Shown piece by piece: positions 43,601 through 54,023 of a stretch of 64,000 bases of DNA. The position numbers and the translations under genes are program-made. The notes below the pieces were generated by a model that ran no database searches, had not been told where the DNA came from, and saw nothing but the letters and a program-made list of their open reading frames with translations. This DNA comes from Plasmodiophora brassicae. Lineage: Eukaryota > Endomyxa: Phytomyxea > Phytomyxea > Plasmodiophorida. Location of the stretch: NCBI GenBank assembly GCA_036867785.1, contig CP145418.1, positions 992,001-1,056,000 of the forward strand, read 5' to 3'. Every line of letters starts with the position of its first letter. The first letter of the stretch is position 1.

Positions 43601-43798
43601 GACGGCGAACGCGATGGCGATAAGGGTGGGACTGGGTCGCGCCGCTCGCGATTGCATGAGCATGGCCTGGAAAATGGCCTGCGTCGTCGCCGAGTACGAC
43701 GTCGCCGATGCCTGATGGTGTTGTGTCCGATTTCGGGCATCGCTGCCTGTTCCCCCTCCTGTTCCCCGTCCCGACCATTGCGCTTTCGTTGCCGCCAT
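37674..43798 (-). CDS. TmcB-like multi-pass membrane protein with PAS domain
   Basis: A large gene with many short introns. The start exon (43798, MAATKAQWSGRGTGG) joins across a 57-nt intron (about 43592-43536) to membrane segments (LVFGSLATTITISAIFVGNV; LRVCSSLVTSVLFIPLLVPL). Downstream come a helical SDPVIRFWRELSKPDP segment typical of the family between membrane and PAS regions, and a PAS domain (RILQVNHRLQTMFGQAERDL, then SNIGMLIPPPY). A 48-nt-class intron leads to its HANGHLLPVSVILRAF part. C-terminal membrane segments include LPFILMVVFLIVLWYAAYAN. The layout is that of tiny-macrocysts B (TmcB)-type proteins, which are widespread in free-living and parasitic protists and little studied. 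Sensing through PAS is inferred. Many exon joints, and the 3' end, are approximate. Confidence 0.62.
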
Positions 43799-43916
43799 CG
43801 TGTCTGGGACCGGTTGCAGGTCCGTCAGGGACTGTCATGCAGAGTGCAGCCGATCGTTCATGGACGTCGCGCGCGATCGTCCGTGACCAGTGAATATTAG
43901 GGCAAGGCGCCGGCAT

Positions 43917-43984
43917 GATTCGCCACATGACAAACAGAATCGTTTGGTATAGTTCGCCACATGACCAACGAAATTTGTTTATAG
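43917..43984. repeat. Imperfect 34-bp direct repeat in a divergent promoter
   Basis: Two adjacent units share TTCGCCACATGAC, AAC and GTTT at matching positions. They lie in the 320-bp interval between the TmcB-like gene (minus) and the CaaL protein gene (plus). Possible paired regulator site; function unknown. Confidence 0.5.
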
Positions 43985-44118
43985 GTCGTCTTGCTGTCAG
44001 GCCGAATGGTGAAATTGTGCGCACGACGGCCACTGTTCAAGGCAGCGCAGCCTCGGGACCTGTGCCGAGCTGTGTAACGGCGGGGCGGGACGGTGCAGCA
44101 TCTGATGGTTAGTGCAGC

Positions 44119-44598
44119 ATGGCGACGGCAATGTCGGCTAGGCTGCGGGCCAGCACGGATGAGGAGTCGTTCTACGAGTTCCAGGCATGGTCGAATGTGC
44201 TGCGACAGCGGCTGATCGCCGAGGAGAAGCGCGTGCGCGATCAGGGGGTCCGCGAGCGGATGAAACAGCGCGCCGAGCAGCGCCTGATGCGAAGGCTCAG
44301 CGAAGATCGAGCGGAAGGTGAAGCGTCGATATCCAGGAACGGCGAGCTGTCATCGGTTCCGAACGGCTATGCATCGGAGAGTTCCGGCCACGAAAGTGAT
44401 TCTGAGCCGTCGGCAGACGAGGGTAGCGAAAGGAATCGAGTCCGGAATCGGCCGACGGTTCGCAAGCGCAAGCTGCTGCGCAAACCGAACCAGACTCCAA
44501 AGAAGGCACCGCGACCCATTGCACCGTCGATGTTGTTGGACCCTGTGCGAGCACCGCGCCGCCTGGACTCGTCAGCGACCTGCTGTACACTACTCTAA
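44119..44598 (+). CDS. Basic protein with C-terminal CaaL prenylation box
   Basis: A single-exon gene of 159 residues: an N-terminal helical region (ESFYEFQAWSNVLRQRLIAE and a KQRAEQRLMRRL coil), a Ser/Glu-rich disordered centre, and a basic stretch (RPTVRKRKLLRKPNQTPKK). It ends SATCCTLL. The final CTLL fits a CaaX box with Leu last, the preferred substrate of geranylgeranyltransferase I, and the preceding Cys could be palmitoylated. A membrane-associated adaptor is inferred. No family is recognised. No signal peptide. Confidence 0.6.
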   Translation: MATAMSARLRASTDEESFYEFQAWSNVLRQRLIAEEKRVRDQGVRERMKQRAEQRLMRRLSEDRAEGEASISRNGELSSVPNGYASESSGHESDSEPSADEGSERNRVRNRPTVRKRKLLRKPNQTPKKAPRPIAPSMLLDPVRAPRRLDSSATCCTLL

Positions 44599-44887
44599 AT
44601 TAACTAAATGGCTCTATGTGCTTGCTTTGGCCCACAGGGTAAACCGGGTACGCACTCGACACGGTCTGGCGATTCTGCTGGTGCTCTGTGGATAGGGATA
44701 AACCGCCTCCTCACGGTAATGTTACTGAGGAAGCAGGCCAGGGCCGCTCGACGATTGGAAGGCGCAGACAAGGTTGCCACGTACATGAACGATTGTTTGG
44801 TCAGTATTCCAACAAGACGCATGAATGACACCGCACGCATGGGCCAGGCGCCGGGGGGTACGATACAGGACGCGCGGCGGGCATCTA
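44599..44887. other. Convergent intergenic region
   Basis: The 289 bp between the stops of the CaaL protein gene and the RRM gene. Overlapping frames on both strands cross it but lack protein-like features. Nothing else is seen. Confidence 0.35.
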
Positions 44888-45658
44888 TCAACACTGTTTA
44901 TAACGCGGGTATGCACCCGGGGGACTATATGGGCTAACGTGTCGTCCCTGCTGCTGGTTCTGGATAAACCCGCCATACGGATTCCCATAGTACAGATCGG
45001 CGGGCGCATAGTCGGCCGTCGCTGACGGATAGGAACGACGGTCAGGGTAGAACGCGTCTTCACGGTACCGTTTCTGAGGAGGCGGTTCAGGGTCGTTCAA
45101 ACGGCTGGACGGAACTGAATAGCCGTAATCAGGGGCCGAGTACGGATCCACTGGTCGGTTACGATGTCGCAATGGCGGGCCGGACGGCGGTGGTCCTCTT
45201 CGATTAGGGTTGCCCAAGGCGGCCAGGTGGACGGTAGCAGTCCGGTCTCGGATCCGTTTCTCGGGCACAGCCAGAGCAGCCTCAGCAGCGTCCGCATCCT
45301 GGAACGTGACGAACCCGAACCCTTTACAAACTTGCGTCCCCCGCTCCTTCATGACCACGGCCTCATCGATCTGGCCGAACACGGCAAACGCATTGTACAG
45401 GTCGTCATTGGAACAATCTCGGGACAGGCCCCGAACGAACAGTCGTCTCAAGGATGAATCTGACCGCAACGACCTGCGAAGATAGTCCTGGACGTCCGGA
45501 TGCGTCACGGCCACATCCGTAAGCAGATCCACCAGCCGCGAATGCTCCAACGTTGTCAGCATATCGCGCAGTCGTCCAGCATGGGCCGTGGACGTTGACA
45601 TTGTCATTGACCCCGCCTTGCCACCGTCCGCTGCGATCGCGTTCTCGTCCGCCGTCAT
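44888..45658 (-). CDS. Single-RRM RNA-binding protein
   Basis: An intronless gene of 256 residues. One RNA-recognition motif lies at about residues 70-148 with RNP2 LFVRGL and RNP1 KGFGFVTF and conserved spacing. It is preceded by a helical LVDLLTDVAVTHPDVQDYLR segment like that of UBA2-type plant RNA-binding proteins. The C-terminus is disordered and rich in Pro, Tyr, Arg and Gly (PPPSGPPLRHR; YYGNPYGG). Likely role: mRNA processing or stability. Its start is at most 26 bp from the first possible start of the divergent REV7 gene. Confidence 0.85.
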   Translation of the reverse strand: MTADENAIAADGGKAGSMTMSTSTAHAGRLRDMLTTLEHSRLVDLLTDVAVTHPDVQDYLRRSLRSDSSLRRLFVRGLSRDCSNDDLYNAFAVFGQIDEAVVMKERGTQVCKGFGFVTFQDADAAEAALAVPEKRIRDRTATVHLAALGNPNRRGPPPSGPPLRHRNRPVDPYSAPDYGYSVPSSRLNDPEPPPQKRYREDAFYPDRRSYPSATADYAPADLYYGNPYGGFIQNQQQGRHVSPYSPPGAYPRYKQC

Positions 45659-45684
45659 GTTCGCTGCATTCGACGAACCACCAA

Positions 45685-46579
45685 ATGGCCCACAGTCGTC
45701 ACGGACTTACGAGTTACGACCTGTCGAGCCTGTCGTGGACGAGTCGTGGCCAATCTTCGGCACAAAAAATCTCCAGTCGTGGCACAATATTCTTCTTCGT
45801 CATCAGCCCGCTCCCACTTGGACATGGCCATTGTTTCAGTCGACCATGGTCGGGCGCTGGCGTCGATTGCGCCATGTGGCCAGCGGGCGGCCGTATTCGG
45901 CCGTGCGCGCGGAGATTGCGGTGGATGGATGTTCTCGTCGACTGCCTCGAGTGCTGTGTCCAAGAGGTGCTATATCAGCGTGGCGTATACGCCCAGGAAT
46001 GTTTCGTCGTTGAGAGGCACATGGACAACGTGCCTGTGCACTGTCTGAACCCCAAGACATGCCGCTCCGCTCGAGGCTACATTCGCTCTTGGGTACCCAC
46101 CTTATTGTCTGCTCGTGTGCACTCCTCCTGATACCGTATTTGGAAAGATAGGCTCATTGGGATCATACTTGAGCGCGGGCCATATTCAGACGTTATCCAT
46201 AGCATTGTACAGCGATGGTCGGGCGTTTGAGGTGCATGACCTTAGATTCACTGGACAATTCAACGTCAGTGACGCCGCAACGACAAGGACGCTGTGCGAA
46301 CAGGCATCCGACTTACTCCGACGAGTCATGCTGATGCGCGCCACCATGTTGCAGCCCCCTACCGGCACCAAGATCACGTACCGTCTCCTGGCATCGCTGG
46401 CATCTGATGCTGACTCCCGCCCGCTCACTAGCGCCACATCTAATCGCCAATGGGTATGCGATGATCGCACCGAACTAGACATGCGACTCGGCGATGCAGA
46501 TACCGAGGCGACTCCCGTTCGAACCGTTGCCGTTCGCCAGTTCCGAATGGCCATGGTCGCCCGACAACTTCCTCCATAA
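45685..46579 (+). CDS. REV7: REV7 / MAD2L2-like HORMA-domain protein
   Basis: The HORMA fold is visible: WMDVLVDCLECCVQEVLYQR then GVYAQECF aligns with the helix and ILYxRxVYP of REV7. It continues with NVPVHCLNPKTCRSARGYIR and SWVPTLLSA, matching REV7's NVPV element. A 73-nt intron (46117-46189) joins to TLSIALYSDGRAFEVHDLRF, and the C-terminus has LLRRVMLMRATMLQPPTGTK. REV7 is the accessory subunit of DNA polymerase zeta and also acts in shieldin and checkpoint roles. The 5' end is uncertain: the ATG at 45685 is the first in frame, but an intron or a later ATG (around 45925) is possible, so the first 80 residues should be distrusted. Confidence 0.72.
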
Positions 46580-46632
46580 AATACAAGCACATTCGCCATG
46601 AGTACATTGAATTGTCGCGGGTATGCGGCTTG

Positions 46633-47018
46633 CTATGCGCCTGGCGCCTGGGCCATGGCCGCCTGCTGCTGTTGCATCTGGAGCGTTTCCTCGCGCAACT
46701 TCAGGCCGACCTGATTCTGCACCTGCATGTACTTCATCACGCATCGGTCCACACAGCTCATCTCGCCCACGTTCAGGTCCGGGTCGACCATCTTTCCCAT
46801 GCATTTCGCGAAGCACATATCACTCATCCTACCACACGTTAGTCACAGCACGGCCACGTCGCACACGTTCCCCACCTGTTGAACATATCGGTGACCGCTT
46901 CGATCTGATACCGCGCCTCCTTGATGCCCTGCGTCTCGAATTCGGCAGGCACATTGGCCGACGTCGCCGCCGGCGCCGGGTCCTCGGACGCCGTCGGCTT
47001 CTTCGACCAGAAGCTCAT
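46633..47018 (-). CDS. TIM10: Mitochondrial intermembrane-space chaperone Tim10
   Basis: Two exons (47018-46876 and 46828-46633; 47-nt intron 46875-46829) encode 112 residues. Splicing gives DMFNRMSDMCFAKC, which aligns with the MYNRM..C.xxxC of Tim10. The twin Cx3C motifs are CFAKC and CVDRC, about 15 residues apart. An N-terminal extension (MSFWSKKPTASEDPAP) and a Gln/Met/Ala-rich tail are longer than usual. Small Tims form hexamers (Tim9-Tim10) that carry hydrophobic precursors across the intermembrane space. Its presence implies a protein-importing mitochondrion with oxidative folding (MIA) in that space. Confidence 0.88.
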
Positions 47019-47185
47019 TGCGGACTGTCCGTACAGTCAAATCTGCAAGACAGCGTCCGTCGTGATTGGCATCGCGACGGCCACGGCTCCCCACTCAACA
47101 TTCCTAGAGACAGCGGCGCCGTCTGCCAAGTTGAAGCTGCAGAGCGACATCGTCGGCACAATCCAAGTTGCTGTGTGGGTGACGC

Positions 47186-48896
47186 ATGGTCGTGGTCGGG
47201 GGAGCGGGCGCGAGCGGGCGCCCGTCCAAGCCACGGATCGGGTTCACGCTGGCCAACGTCGTCGAGGAAGACCATGGCACCCCGATCTACGGGCTGTGCT
47301 TCAATGATGTCGACCCCGACCTGTGCGATTGTTTCGCGACGGTTGGTGCCAATCGGGTACGGAGCGTCGCCTTCGCTGCCGCGGAATTGGTGCATGACAT
47401 TACCGTCCCGGCAGGCGACTGTTTACAGATTGAACGAAAGAACGGGCGCGGTGGAACCAGAGCAGATTTATCGGGATTCCGATGTCAGATGTATTGTGGT
47501 AGTAGAAGCACCTGGCTTCCCGACTGACCTCGTGTGAGCACAGTCGAACGAAACCTTCTATACGTGTCTATGGATGGCACACTGGGCCACCGGCGCGCCT
47601 CTTCTCGTATGTGCTGGGTTAACCGGAAGTATTAAGGTATCGTCGCATGCCGAACAGATTGCTGTATGTGCTGACTGGCGTAGGTAATCGATTGCAGCAC
47701 CCGGGCGCCGATCAAGGCGCTTCTCGGCCATGTCGGAGCTGTCAACGAAGTTCGAGCATGCCCGACGAACCCGGTTCTTCTTCTTTCAGTACGCTCGTGA
47801 CGATGCCTGACGATGCCGTTCCACTTATTTGCCATTGCCAGGCCAGCAAGGATCGGTCTGTTCGTCTATGGAATATCGAAACGACGATATGCGTTGCCGT
47901 GTTTAGCGGCGAAGCAGGCCACATGAATGAGGTTCTTTGGCACGCTCCGGGGGGTGAGCACCGTTTGACGAAGTTCCCCAGGTTCTGTCTGCCGATTTCA
48001 GTCTTGACGGTCAGCGAATTGTCTCTGGTGGCATGGACCACTCTGTAAAGATTTGGGCTGTTGATGAGGTTCTCCAAGGCTTGATCGAACTATCTGGAAC
48101 GGTGATGGCTTTTGGTTCTGAGGAGCAGTATGCGTTCGTCTCACACGCACCCATCATTAGGATGCCTACAAGCATAGCGACCTCGATGACTGCAACCTTG
48201 CTCGGGCCCCATTCCCGACGAAGCTGTTCCAGTTCCCGATATTCAGCACCGATCGAGTGCATTCCAACTACGTCGACAATGTTCGGTTTTTTGGTGAGCT
48301 CTTACGTCCTGCCTGGCCCATTATCGCGCGCCTAACGTGCTCCAGGCGATATGATCCTGTCCAAATCTGTGGAGGAAAAAATCGTCCTGTGGGTACCGTC
48401 ATTCGAGAGGAAGACAGTCAACGAATCGGTACGTAACCGGTGGCATCATGGTGGGAGTTCCCCTTATCGATGATAATCAGTGCCCCGTCCGCGTACTTCA
48501 GGTTGTCCGCGTGCTGGTTCCTCATTGCAGTTGGAATATTCATGTGTCTCAGGAGTGCCTGTACAGTGACTGTGACATCTGGTACGTTCGGTTCTCCTTG
48601 GACAGGCCGATGAGATTAGTAGCGACCGGGAATTCGATTGGCAAGGTGTTTATCTGGGATGTTGGCGTGCCCGGCGCCGCTCCTCGTGTCCTGACATCCG
48701 CCAAATCGACGCGAACGATTCGCCATGTCGCGTTCAACCATAACAACATGTTTGTTGCATGCTACTCCCCAACAAACTGCTCACTAACACATTGGCCATC
48801 GCCAGTTTCTTGGTGGCGTCGTCCGACATTGGGTCTGTCTTCGTATGGCGACGACAGTCGAAGAAAGATAGTAAGGCTTCAGCCGCCTCGGAATAA
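47186..48896 (+). CDS. EED: EED/ESC, WD40 subunit of Polycomb repressive complex 2
   Basis: The spliced product follows EED closely: VVEEDHGTPIYGLCFNDVDP, then FATVGANRATVYRL, ETFYTCLWMAHW, APLLVCAGLTGSIKVIDCST, GHVGAVNEVRACPTNPVLLL then SASKDRSVRLWNIET, GGMDHSVKIWAVDE, YSDCDIWYVRFSLDRPMRLV and GNSIGKVFIWDVG. Verified introns include 47357-47414 and 48750-48805, and a short one ending before SNETFYT. The last exon ends SVFVWRRQSKK plus a Ser/Ala tail. EED reads H3K27me3 and activates the EZH methyltransferase in PRC2. The stop codon TAA lies inside an AATAAA hexamer. Confidence 0.9.
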
Positions 48897-48897
48897 A
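48892..48897 (+). terminator. AATAAA overlapping the EED stop codon
   Basis: The hexamer spans the TAA stop (48894-48896). If used as the polyadenylation signal the 3' UTR would be only about 10-30 nt long. Confidence 0.25.
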
Positions 48898-49049
48898 TGT
48901 CTAATGTTGTATAGGGCGGTCCTCATATATATTGGAAGTCACAACTTCTCCATCTTACTTCGTCGACGATGCCGACCGTTTAAGCTTTGTGTAGACAATC
49001 TCTGGTGGTTGTGTCCTCATGATCTACAACGGCATGTCACATTGTCTCC

Positions 49050-49378
49050 CTATTTCCACAGCGCATTGGTCACCTCGGATATGTCGGTAATCGGTCCTCC
49101 AAGATACGGCACCCGGGGAGAAGTGCCCTTGCCTTTGACGATGCGTTCACGACCCAGAAGACCTAGGCCATTGCCGTTCTTGTCGAATCTGTGTGCATGC
49201 GTCCCTGTGTAGAGCTTCGGGTCCGTCACTTGTTTCACCGGGTCTCACTTCAGCAACCAAGGTAATATTCGAGCCATGAAACGGGACGCTTACATCGTTG
49301 CAGAGCTTCTTCCGGGGTGGACTGCTTGCGCTCCTTCGAGAATGTCCTCGGCGGTTGCTGGTCGGTCGGCGTTGTCAT
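49050..49378 (-). CDS. Short p25-alpha/TPPP-family protein
   Basis: Two exons (49378-49294, 49243-49050; 50-nt intron with GTAAGC donor) encode 92 residues. After a short N-terminus (MTTPTDQQPPRTFSKERKQS), the C-terminal p25-alpha signature reads VTDPKLYTGTHAHRFDKNGN, then GLGLLGRE. The EF-hand-like N-terminal half of full p25-alpha domains is absent, as in short-type TPPP proteins and apicortins (but no doublecortin domain is seen). TPPP proteins bundle or stabilise microtubules and occur almost only in flagellated species. The gene is tail-to-tail with EED and lies 182 bp beyond the stop of PKG. Confidence 0.75.
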
Positions 49379-49560
49379 CAACTCCAGCGACGATTTGACG
49401 CGACGCCCTTCCTTTATCGGTGGCCGAAACGAGAGGCACGTGCCGCCTAGATATTCTCTCAAGCCATCGCACATTATAGACTTCCCCGAAACCTATGTAG
49501 GTACTTTGTATTTGATAACCGGAAACGTTTGATGTCCTGGACGCGTGCGCGGTCGCTCAT

Positions 49561-52501
49561 TTAGAAGTCTGCGTCCCAGTTGGTCCCATCATCGATGAAT
49601 TCTGGGAATTCGTCTTCCTCGTGTGGATATTCCTCGAAGTTGGCCAGATCCATGTTGTTCCTGATCTTCGGTATGATTGGCGCTTTCATCGTTCGGTTGA
49701 TGAGCGCGTCCCAGTCGAACCCCTTGAACCACGGGTGCTTCTTGATCAGGCGCGCGCCACCTTTGACGGCGCCCAACCGCTTCGCCGCCTTCGGATGCAG
49801 CAACCTCTGAATCAGATCGATCGACTCCTTACTGCAATGCTTCGGGAACGATATCGATCCATGCATGATCTTCGCGTACGTCTTCATCGGGTCCATGTCG
49901 TAAAATGGCGGGTACGACGCCAGCATTTCGTAGATGAGGATCCCCAACGTCCACCAATCCACAGCCTTCCCATGGCCTTGACCAGAAACGACTTCGGGTG
50001 CCAAGTAGTCTGGTGTCCCACATAGCGTCCACGTGTGGTCCTTGACGATTTTCGCGAAACCGAAGTCGGTGATCTTGAGATAGCCTTCGGCGTCGAGAAG
50101 AAGGTTCTCCGGTTTCAGGTCCCGGTATATGATATCGCGATTGTGCATGTACTCGAACGCCAGGACAACGGATGCAGCGTAAAACCTTGCTGTCTTCTCG
50201 TCGAACTGGATATGCGATCGAAGAACCTGACAGAGAACGCCGGTCAACACGGGCGGCCCGTACGACAATGCCGAATGGGCTTACGGAGAACAGCTCGCCA
50301 CCCAGACAGAGCTCGATCAAGAAATACAGGTAGTTCTGATCCTTCAGCGTTGCCCGTAGGCGAATCAGGAACGGGTGATTCAGCGACGCCATGACCATCT
50401 TCTCCGACATGATGTGATCCTGCTGGCCGAGCTGGACGACCTGGCTTTTGGAGACCTTTTTCAGGGCAAAGGTCTCCCCGGTCGGGATGTACTTGACCAA
50501 TTGGACATGCCCGAAACTGCCCCTGCCCAGCGTGCCTATGACCTGCAAGTCGGACAGCGCGACGGTCATCATGAGGTTGCCTTCTTCCTGTGGCACGGCC
50601 TGCCATGATCCGTTAACCACAGGCATCCACGATCAACGCGAAGTCCACCAGACCTCTGTGCCGCTCTTCAATTCCTTGGAGCTGTAGTGCTCCAGGTTCC
50701 TCTCCATGATCTCGGTAAGTGGGCCAAGGACGACGCTGAAAGCGTGCCTGTCGAGAGCCAGGCAATCGACAGGACCATCGACGGCTGCCACTGTCGCTGC
50801 TCTTGGTTCCGATTTAAGCAGCGCCCGTTCGCCGAAGAATTCGCCACGTTTCAGTTTCTGGACGACCTGTCGGCCGCCGTCCGCCGACTGAGGATCTTGT
50901 ATCGATACTTCAACGTTGCCACGAAGAATGACATAGAATGTTTCGCCTTCCGTGCCTTGCTCGACAATAATGGACCCTGTCCGCACCAATCAGCAACGTG
51001 GCTGCGAATTGCATATTACATCGTCCTCGTCTACCTTGTGGGAATGACACCTCCTCGAAAGCTTCAGCGGCTGCTGCTCGTTCCGAAGCCGTCAACGACG
51101 ACAGCAGCGGAACGGACGCCAGGAACCTTTCGTATTCAGTGCGTTTCTCAGATGTCACTTTCATGAGAATTTGCCTGCCTTCCATTCAGCGGGATTTATG
51201 CATGGTGGAAAGGACAGGGTTACCTGAATGTCGTACGGTTGACGGCCCAGAGTACGCCCGGCGTCGTAGAAATAACAGATGCCGCTCGTGGTGAATTGTA
51301 CATCAGGGCGAGTTCTCCAAAAGACGATCCCGGCCCTCGCCCTGCCACCACGTTCTCACCGCCATCCTTCGCCTTGGTGACAACGAACTCTCCCGTCTCC
51401 ACAACATAAAAGTAGTCACCGTGATCGCCCTGTGGTCGCGTTCACTGAGGTGCTCGTTCCGACCAGTCCATCAACCAGGCAATGTTACCTGCTTGATAAC
51501 GGCAACGTCTTTGAGCACTTCGACCCTGTACATCTGGGCAACAATTTCCTTGATCTGCCATGTGTCGAGGGTCGTGAACAGAACCTTGGCAGAGGTTAGA
51601 CAAAATTGTGAATGGACCCGGTTCGGCACGCACATTCTGCGATAGAGCCTTCTCTATGACAGCGCACGTCTCGGGCGATTTGTCATAGATCTTAGTCGCG
51701 TTCGTTGATGAAGCGGCTGCGGGCATGTCGTGTCTCATATTCTCGGCGGAAATCGCATTACGCTTCGCAAACTGGACATTCTGCACACCGGACAGATTAG
51801 CGGGAATGTCCCCATTCTGTTACAACGTACGCGGACCAGTTTGGATTTTTCGAAGAGCTTGTTGAAATCGTCGGCCTTCAGGACGAGGCAGGTGGTTGGG
51901 TCCGACGCGATGATTGTGGCCGCCCTCTTATCGTTGTTGATCAGCGCCGCTTCACCAAAGTAGTCGCCTTCCGACAGTGTCGCAATTGGCACGACTTCGC
52001 CGGTATCGGCATCACGTCTCTCCACTTTGGCTACAGTAGGGCGTTAAAGATGGCAAAGTGATGGGGCGCATCGGAGCAACGGAACGGACCTTTGCCTGAA
52101 CGGATGATGAAGAACTCCTTGCCGGGTTCATCCTGGGTGATGATGGCTGCGCCAGACGCGTACGTCTTCTCGACCAGCGCATTGGCGACTAGGGTGCGGT
52201 CGGCATCGGTCAAGTTGCACAGCACCGGCACCTTCTTCAAGTACTGCGATCGTAGTTCGACGTCGGGATCGCTGACCTTTACGGCAGGCGGCGCTGTCTC
52301 CACCGACACAGGCGCCTTGGCTTCGCCCTTTGTCGCCGACGCCTGCGGTTTTTCCTTTGCCTCATCCAGTTCGATTTTCTTCGGCGACGTTGCGCTAACG
52401 GACACGCCCTTCGTCGACGTGGTTGCCTCGACAGGTGACGGTTTCATCGGCTCGGCTTTGGCGGTTGCCACCTGGTCATGGTGACCGACACAATTGCCCA
52501 T
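49561..52501 (-). CDS. PKG: cGMP-dependent protein kinase, three cNMP-binding domains
   Basis: The start at 52501 gives [10 protein letters not shown], a myristoylation plus palmitoylation signal; an in-frame Met eight codons upstream would hide it. Verified exons: 52501-52090, 52030-51837, 51780-51634, 51584-51489, then from 51429. Three cyclic-nucleotide domains have phosphate-binding cassettes [30 protein letters not shown] and [15 protein letters not shown]; Thr/Ser after RAA fits cGMP preference. The AGC kinase domain has [15 protein letters not shown]-like [20 protein letters not shown] and GTPDYLAPE, and ends NWDADF. The product is roughly 880 residues. PKG controls calcium, secretion and motility in alveolate parasites and is found in many flagellated protists. 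Same strand as DGAT2. Confidence 0.92.
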
Positions 52502-52679
52502 CACCGGAGAAGAACGCCGATGCAAGCAACCTCAAGGCGACTCCAGATTCTGGGCTAACGACAGGATCAAACAACCCTACCTAGTGCTGCGATCAAAATA
52601 TCCACGTGAGTACGATCGCTCCTCTGATGGAACCCCACACATCGTGCAACAACGTGACAGCCGACGTATGTATCACGTG

Positions 52680-54023
52680 TCATAACTTGGACGGCGGGGC
52701 ATCGACGATTCGCAATGGTGGCGCATGGTACTTGGGTGCGAACGTATTGTACAGTTTCGTTAACGCAGCAATGTATACCTGGACGCTCAAACCCAAATTA
52801 GTTTCGCGCTGAGCGTCGGACTCGCTGCTGACGTGCGAGACCTGCAAATAATGGTCGACTTGAGCTGGGGTAGGGTTCTCGATCTGTGGGATCGGAACCG
52901 GTCGACCCACAACCGTTGTTAGCGATACTGGCCTGGGGGAAAACACTTGTACGAGGGGAAGTGAATAGGCGAATCTGTTCTTCAGAAATTCCTGGAATCT
53001 GAGACACACGTCCTTTAAAAGGCACGCCTCCGCTTCCAAACAACATCGCGCTAGCTGACCGTCGAACCGAAGATCCAGGCGGATTCGTGATTAGTTGATC
53101 GTATATATCCGTCTCCCTGCAACAACGGACTCAGTCACTCCAGCAGCACTGCCGTAAGGATTCCTACCCGAACGAAAGCATGGGAACGATCGAGGTGCCT
53201 AACTGATTGGAGATACGTCAAACATGAGGTTCGACCACATGGACACGCACAGCCTACCTCCATAGCCATCCTTATAAACCCGGAGCGGCTGGCCAGCGTC
53301 AGATCCAGCGAGCCTGGCCGGCTGTCAAGCGCCTCTTCAGCCCCGCCAACAACGTTAACGACGCTGGTATTATGTCGCAGGCAGTAGCGAATGCTTTCGG
53401 GCGTTGCCTCGACGAAGCCTAAAGACAGGAATAGGTCCCGCAAGTAGGGGACCATGAAATTCAGGCTGACGGTCAGCACACGGTAATCCATTGTCGGCGG
53501 GAAGAACCCGTTCTCTGCCATTAGGTTGCCAAGGACAGCAATGCCGACGACCCCATGCGGGTGGGCAGCAACAATGACAGGCCTGCCGTCCGCCGATAAA
53601 TCACCACTATTGCAGCAGCCAGTCACCCTTGTGGATCCAGAGCGTAATACCGCATGCGACTTGGGCCTACCGCGATCCTTCGTAGACGATCTTCATGTCG
53701 AAATACCTTCGGAACAATTCAAAGATGAACGATTGGCGGAGACACTGAACAGGGCGCCCGCCTCGTGATGACGGTGTTCCCCCCTTCGCAACGTACTCCA
53801 CGGCGCTATACAGAATGTACAGCTAAACAGCACTACGATCAACACCAGTGCCCATCGACCAATCCATCAAGCACGACACCTTCAGCATCATCGGGGCGCG
53901 CCGCTCGACGACCCATCGCCGGACGTGCCGCACCAGGACGAACAGCACCAGGCCGGCCATGAGCGGGATGGCGCCCAGCGACATGCGCTCGAGCAGCGAT
54001 GGCCGTCTCTGCCCGACGTGCAT
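52680..54023 (-). CDS. DGAT2: DGAT2/MGAT-family acyltransferase
   Basis: Several exons. The first (start 54023, MHVGQRRPSLLERMSLGAIP) contains a membrane segment (LGAIPLMAGLVLFVLVRHVR) and ends near DWSMGTG. A roughly 98-nt intron leads to LRQSFIFELFRRYFDMKIVY, and another (donor GTAGGC after GAAGGATCGCG) to DLSADGRPVIVAAHPHGVVG, the HPHG active-site motif. It continues with MVPYLRDLFLSLGFVEATPE, the VVNVVGGAEEALDSRPGS block and SRSGFIRMAMEVG. The last exons have LTTVVGRPVPIPQIENPT and a short helical end. The enzyme makes triacylglycerol from diacylglycerol and acyl-CoA in the ER; lipid storage is prominent in resting spores of plasmodiophorids. A G26 tract lies 22 nt upstream of the start. 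Confidence 0.87.

Noticed and set aside
44608-44937. A 109-codon frame after the CaaL gene
   Set aside because: It overlaps the end of the RRM gene, lacks any recognisable feature, and similar frames occur on the opposite strand.
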